Made by a program: the position numbers and the translations under genes
Origin: GCA-003244245 sp036279835
GTDB taxonomy: Bacteria > Actinomycetota > Actinomycetes > Mycobacteriales > Pseudonocardiaceae
Direction: 5' to 3'
DNA length: 6,460 bases
Assembly: GCA_036279835.1 (NCBI GenBank)
Contig: DASUII010000096.1
Coordinates: 1 to 6,460, forward strand
The notes under the pieces: generated by a model
The model's database searches: none
The model's input: the letters and a program-made list of their open reading frames with translations, nothing else
Told to the model about the DNA's origin: nothing
In this document: positions 6,117 to 6,460 of the stretch, piece by piece
Layout: each line of letters begins with the position of its first letter
Position numbering within the stretch: the stretch's first letter is position 1

Positions 6117-6200
6117 TGCAGGTATCGGGCCGGCTGTGTTCGGGCCGGCTGTGTTCGGGCGGGCTGTGTTCGGGCGGGCTGTGTTCGGGCCGGCTGTATG
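6105..6200 (+). repeat. 15-bp tandem repeat spanning the ribF stop and the ribF-HTH spacer
   Basis: Five head-to-tail 15-bp units occupy 6126-6140, 6141-6155, 6156-6170, 6171-6185 and 6186-6200. Units 1 and 2 are cgggccggctgtgtt, units 3 and 4 are cgggcgggctgtgtt, and unit 5 ends tatg instead of tgtt. A partial older copy (cgggccggctg) covers the ribF 3' end at 6105-6115, including the first two bases of its TGA, and is separated from unit 1 by 10 bases. Copies 1, 2 and 5 carry the self-complementary gccggc, so neighbouring copies could pair as short GC hairpins. Because the unit is a multiple of three, all six frames stay open across the array; in the ribF frame it reads RAGCV repeated. It looks like slippage expansion of the ribF tail. 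Confidence 0.9.
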
Positions 6201-6207
6201 AGGGCAC

Positions 6208-6218
6208 GGAAGGGGAGG
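6208..6218 (+). promoter_or_regulatory. Ribosome binding site of the HTH gene
   Basis: ggaaggggagg is a strong purine-rich Shine-Dalgarno stretch ending 3 nt before GTG 6222 (6 nt if the aagggg core is used). It argues for GTG 6222 over the in-frame ATG 6198, which has no such sequence upstream. Confidence 0.6.
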
Positions 6219-6221
6219 CCG

Positions 6222-6460
6222 GTGGATGATCAGCGTGCCGTTGCGCGCAACGTCGCCCGGCAGCGCGAGTGGTACGGGGAGCCGCTCGGCGACCGGGTGC
6301 GCCGACTCGTGGTCGCCTTCAATGTCTCCCAGGCGCAGTTGGCCGAGGTTCTCGGGTTGAGCGCGCCCATGCTCAGCCAGCTGATGAGCGGGCGTCGAGC
6401 GAAGATAGGAAATCCGGCGGTGCTGGCCCGGATGGTGATGCTGGAGCGTCGGGTGCTCAC
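6222..6460 (+). CDS. XRE-type helix-turn-helix DNA-binding protein, N-terminal part (3' end outside window)
   Basis: The frame is open from GTG 6222 to the right edge (79 complete codons). The N terminus MDDQRAVARNVARQREWYGE is charged. A helix-turn-helix follows at about residues 35-59: VSQAQLAEVLGLSAPMLSQL then MSGRR, a classic Cro/CI-like pattern in which the first helix is SQAQLAEVLG and the recognition helix is SAPMLSQLMSG. The protein is therefore probably a sequence-specific DNA-binding regulator; its targets and the C-terminal half are unknown. The in-frame ATG 6198, inside the last tandem-repeat unit, would add eight basic residues (MRARKGRP); the ribosome site favours GTG 6222. There is no stop between the ribF TGA and this gene in the same frame. 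Confidence 0.85.
   Translation, partial: MDDQRAVARNVARQREWYGEPLGDRVRRLVVAFNVSQAQLAEVLGLSAPMLSQLMSGRRAKIGNPAVLARMVMLERRVL

Noticed and set aside
6105..6200. The tandem array as a CRISPR
   Set aside because: The 15-bp units are directly adjacent with no unique spacers, and no cas genes are present.
5770..6229. + strand open frames running through the tandem repeat in the two non-ribF frames (ending 6201 and 6229)
   Set aside because: They are extended only because the 15-bp unit contains no stops. Upstream they are shadows of ribF, and the repeat peptides are just the repeat read in other frames.
6230..6460. Open frame on the - strand at the right edge (76 codons)
   Set aside because: The + strand of the same stretch encodes a clear helix-turn-helix motif preceded by a strong ribosome site. 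The antisense product is Ser/Arg-rich and unrecognisable.

Overview
The window is very GC-rich, almost fully coding, and every gene lies on the + strand. Gene content and protein sequences point to an actinomycete (Actinomycetota). IF2, RbfA, TruB and RibF all have the mycobacterial/streptomycete sequence style. I cannot name the genus from the sequence. Most of the window is the conserved bacterial 'translation factor' cluster, in the order infB - ylxP (DUF503) - rbfA - nrnA-type DHH phosphoesterase - [acyl-CoA dehydrogenase-like gene] - truB - ribF. The start of an XRE-type helix-turn-helix gene follows and runs off the right edge.

Layout. Positions 1-1024 hold the C-terminal part of initiation factor IF2. 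Positions 1024-1135 are a non-coding spacer packed with inverted repeats: a perfect 20-bp stem that begins on the last base of the infB stop codon, then two smaller hairpins, the last reaching almost to the ylxP start. Positions 1138-1434 are YlxP/DUF503, 1475-1927 the 30S maturation factor RbfA, and 1920-2924 a DHH/DHHA1 phosphoesterase that overlaps rbfA by 8 bp. A 122-bp spacer (2925-3046) precedes an acyl-CoA dehydrogenase-superfamily flavoprotein (3047-4228), the only gene that does not belong to the usual cluster. truB (4254-5147) and ribF (5184-6116) follow. Positions 6105-6200 hold a 15-bp tandem repeat that starts inside the last codons of ribF. The HTH gene starts at GTG 6222 or ATG 6198.

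How the genes work together. IF2 acts in initiation, RbfA in late 30S maturation and TruB in making Psi55 of tRNA. The DHH enzyme belongs to a family that degrades nanoRNA, pAp or c-di-AMP. RibF makes FMN and FAD. The acyl-CoA dehydrogenase-like protein presumably uses FAD, which could link it to RibF, but that link is speculative.

Most of the window is ordinary housekeeping sequence. The points worth a second look are: (1) the in-frame 15-bp tandem repeat between ribF and the HTH gene, which leaves one TGA as the only stop between them; (2) the acyl-CoA dehydrogenase-like gene, which by hand alignment lacks a glutamate at both known catalytic-base positions; and (3) the dense inverted-repeat spacer after infB. 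I see no clear new defence, mobile or biosynthetic system here.
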